Shown: positions 63,550 to 64,000 of the stretch, in pieces
Position numbering within the stretch: position 1 is the first letter of the stretch
Layout: every line of letters begins with the position of its first letter
The notes under the pieces: model-generated
What the model saw: the letters and a program-made list of their open reading frames with translations, nothing else
Told to the model about the DNA's origin: nothing
Databases searched by the model: none
Made by a program: the position numbers and the translations under genes
NCBI RefSeq assembly: GCF_003600685.1
Contig: NZ_CP032084.1
Coordinates: forward strand, 1,984,001-2,048,000
Length of the DNA: 64,000 nt
Source of the DNA: Achromobacter sp. B7
GTDB lineage: Bacteria; Pseudomonadota; Gammaproteobacteria; Burkholderiales; Burkholderiaceae_B
Direction of reading: 5' to 3'

Positions 63550-64000
63550 GCCGGATTCCTTTGCGGGGCGGCGGCGGCCTGGTGCTTTTTCACCAGCTCG
63601 TTGATGCGCGCCTCGGTGGCGCGGCGCCGCGCAATCCACAGGTACAGGCCGCTGACCAGCACCACGATGGTGATGAGGTCAAGCAAGGCCCAGATGATCT
63701 TCAGCGGCAGGCCCGCGTAATCGCCAAAGTGCAGCGGGCGCGACACTTCCAGCGCGGTCAGGTACCACGGCATTTTGGCCACGGTAGTCAGTTCGCCGGT
63801 TCTGCCGTCGACCAGCACGGGCGTGTTCAGCTTCGAGGTCAGCGGCGTGTCGCCACGCATCCAGGCGATGTAGTGGTGCGGGCTGCCGAAAGCGTTGCCC
63901 GGAAATGCGATGAATGACACCTCGTTGCCCGGCATGGCTTTCTTGGCCGTGTCGGCCGCCAGTTGCGCCGAGGCCAACTGCGTGGGCACGGTCTGGCCCT
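63546..64000 (-). CDS. PepSY-associated membrane protein, C-terminal part (5' end outside window)
   Basis: The frame is open to the window edge, so only about the last 150 residues are seen. They include a PepSY-like region (AKKAMPGNEVSFIAFPGN...YIAWMRGD, LVDGRTGEL) and one membrane helix (IIWALLDLITIVVLVSGLYLWIARRR). The His in SRPLHFGDYAG, just before the helix, is typical of the PiuB/FoxB-like iron-siderophore group. A GTG at 63989 is probably internal. Confidence 0.85.
   Translation of the reverse strand, partial: GQTVPTQLASAQLAADTAKKAMPGNEVSFIAFPGNAFGSPHHYIAWMRGDTPLTSKLNTPVLVDGRTGELTTVAKMPWYLTALEVSRPLHFGDYAGLPLKIIWALLDLITIVVLVSGLYLWIARRRATEARINELVKKHQAAAAPQRNPA

Overview
The window looks like chromosomal DNA of a GC-rich betaproteobacterium of the Alcaligenaceae, most likely Achromobacter or a close Bordetella relative. 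This is inferred from protein sequences and gene order, such as truA - TRAP receptor - trpF, Bug-type receptors and the tRNA-Pro next to ihfA. No database search was run. Coding density is high, and most intergenic gaps hold hairpins, operators or promoters.

Layout. 1-3.3 kb: 3' end of a FimV-like gene with collagen-like repeats, truA, a TakP-type TRAP receptor and trpF. 3.4-5.2 kb: tRNA-Val(GAC) followed by a small AT-richer islet with a CI-like repressor, two operator-like palindromes and an unknown membrane-anchored protein. 5.2-7.2 kb: small membrane proteins and a TPR lipoprotein. 7.2-13.1 kb: a sugar-acid dehydratase plus a complete TRAP transporter, divergent from a LacI-type regulator across a perfect 16-bp palindrome. 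13.1-22.9 kb: a nine-gene leftward cluster (GntR regulator, M20 amidohydrolase, dipeptide-type ABC transporter, cupin, acetylpolyamine amidohydrolase-like enzyme, EamA exporter). 23-26 kb: hemN and an orphan NarL-type response regulator. 26-42.6 kb: the translation block thrS-infC, then gshB, a regulatory-type PTS (EIIA-HPr-EI), glnK-amtB, ubiK and comM/yifB, then rpmI-rplT-pheS-pheT-ihfA-merR and tRNA-Pro(GGG). 42.9-54.2 kb: mixed metabolic and hypothetical genes (PhzF, GNAT, M14 deacylase, SYLF lipoprotein, Lrp, EamA, TSUP, AGE isomerase). 54.2-64 kb: two LysR regulators, a Bug receptor with N-formylglutamate amidohydrolase, a BASS transporter, a Rieske protein, an Atm1-type ABC exporter, an aldo/keto reductase and the edge of a PepSY gene.

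The most interesting signal is in the thrS leader. An 18-residue ORF (26033-26089) contains three consecutive Thr codons. A 10-bp intrinsic terminator (26150-26182) follows it, and an 8-nt element at the end of the ORF can pair with the terminator's 5' arm. This has the geometry of ribosome-mediated attenuation for threonyl-tRNA synthetase, similar in logic to pheM-pheST of E. coli. Other points of note are an AUC start codon for infC, the split of the usual infC-rpmI-rplT order by about 9 kb, two minisatellites in the rpmI leader, and paired operators for the GntR-type and CI-type regulators.
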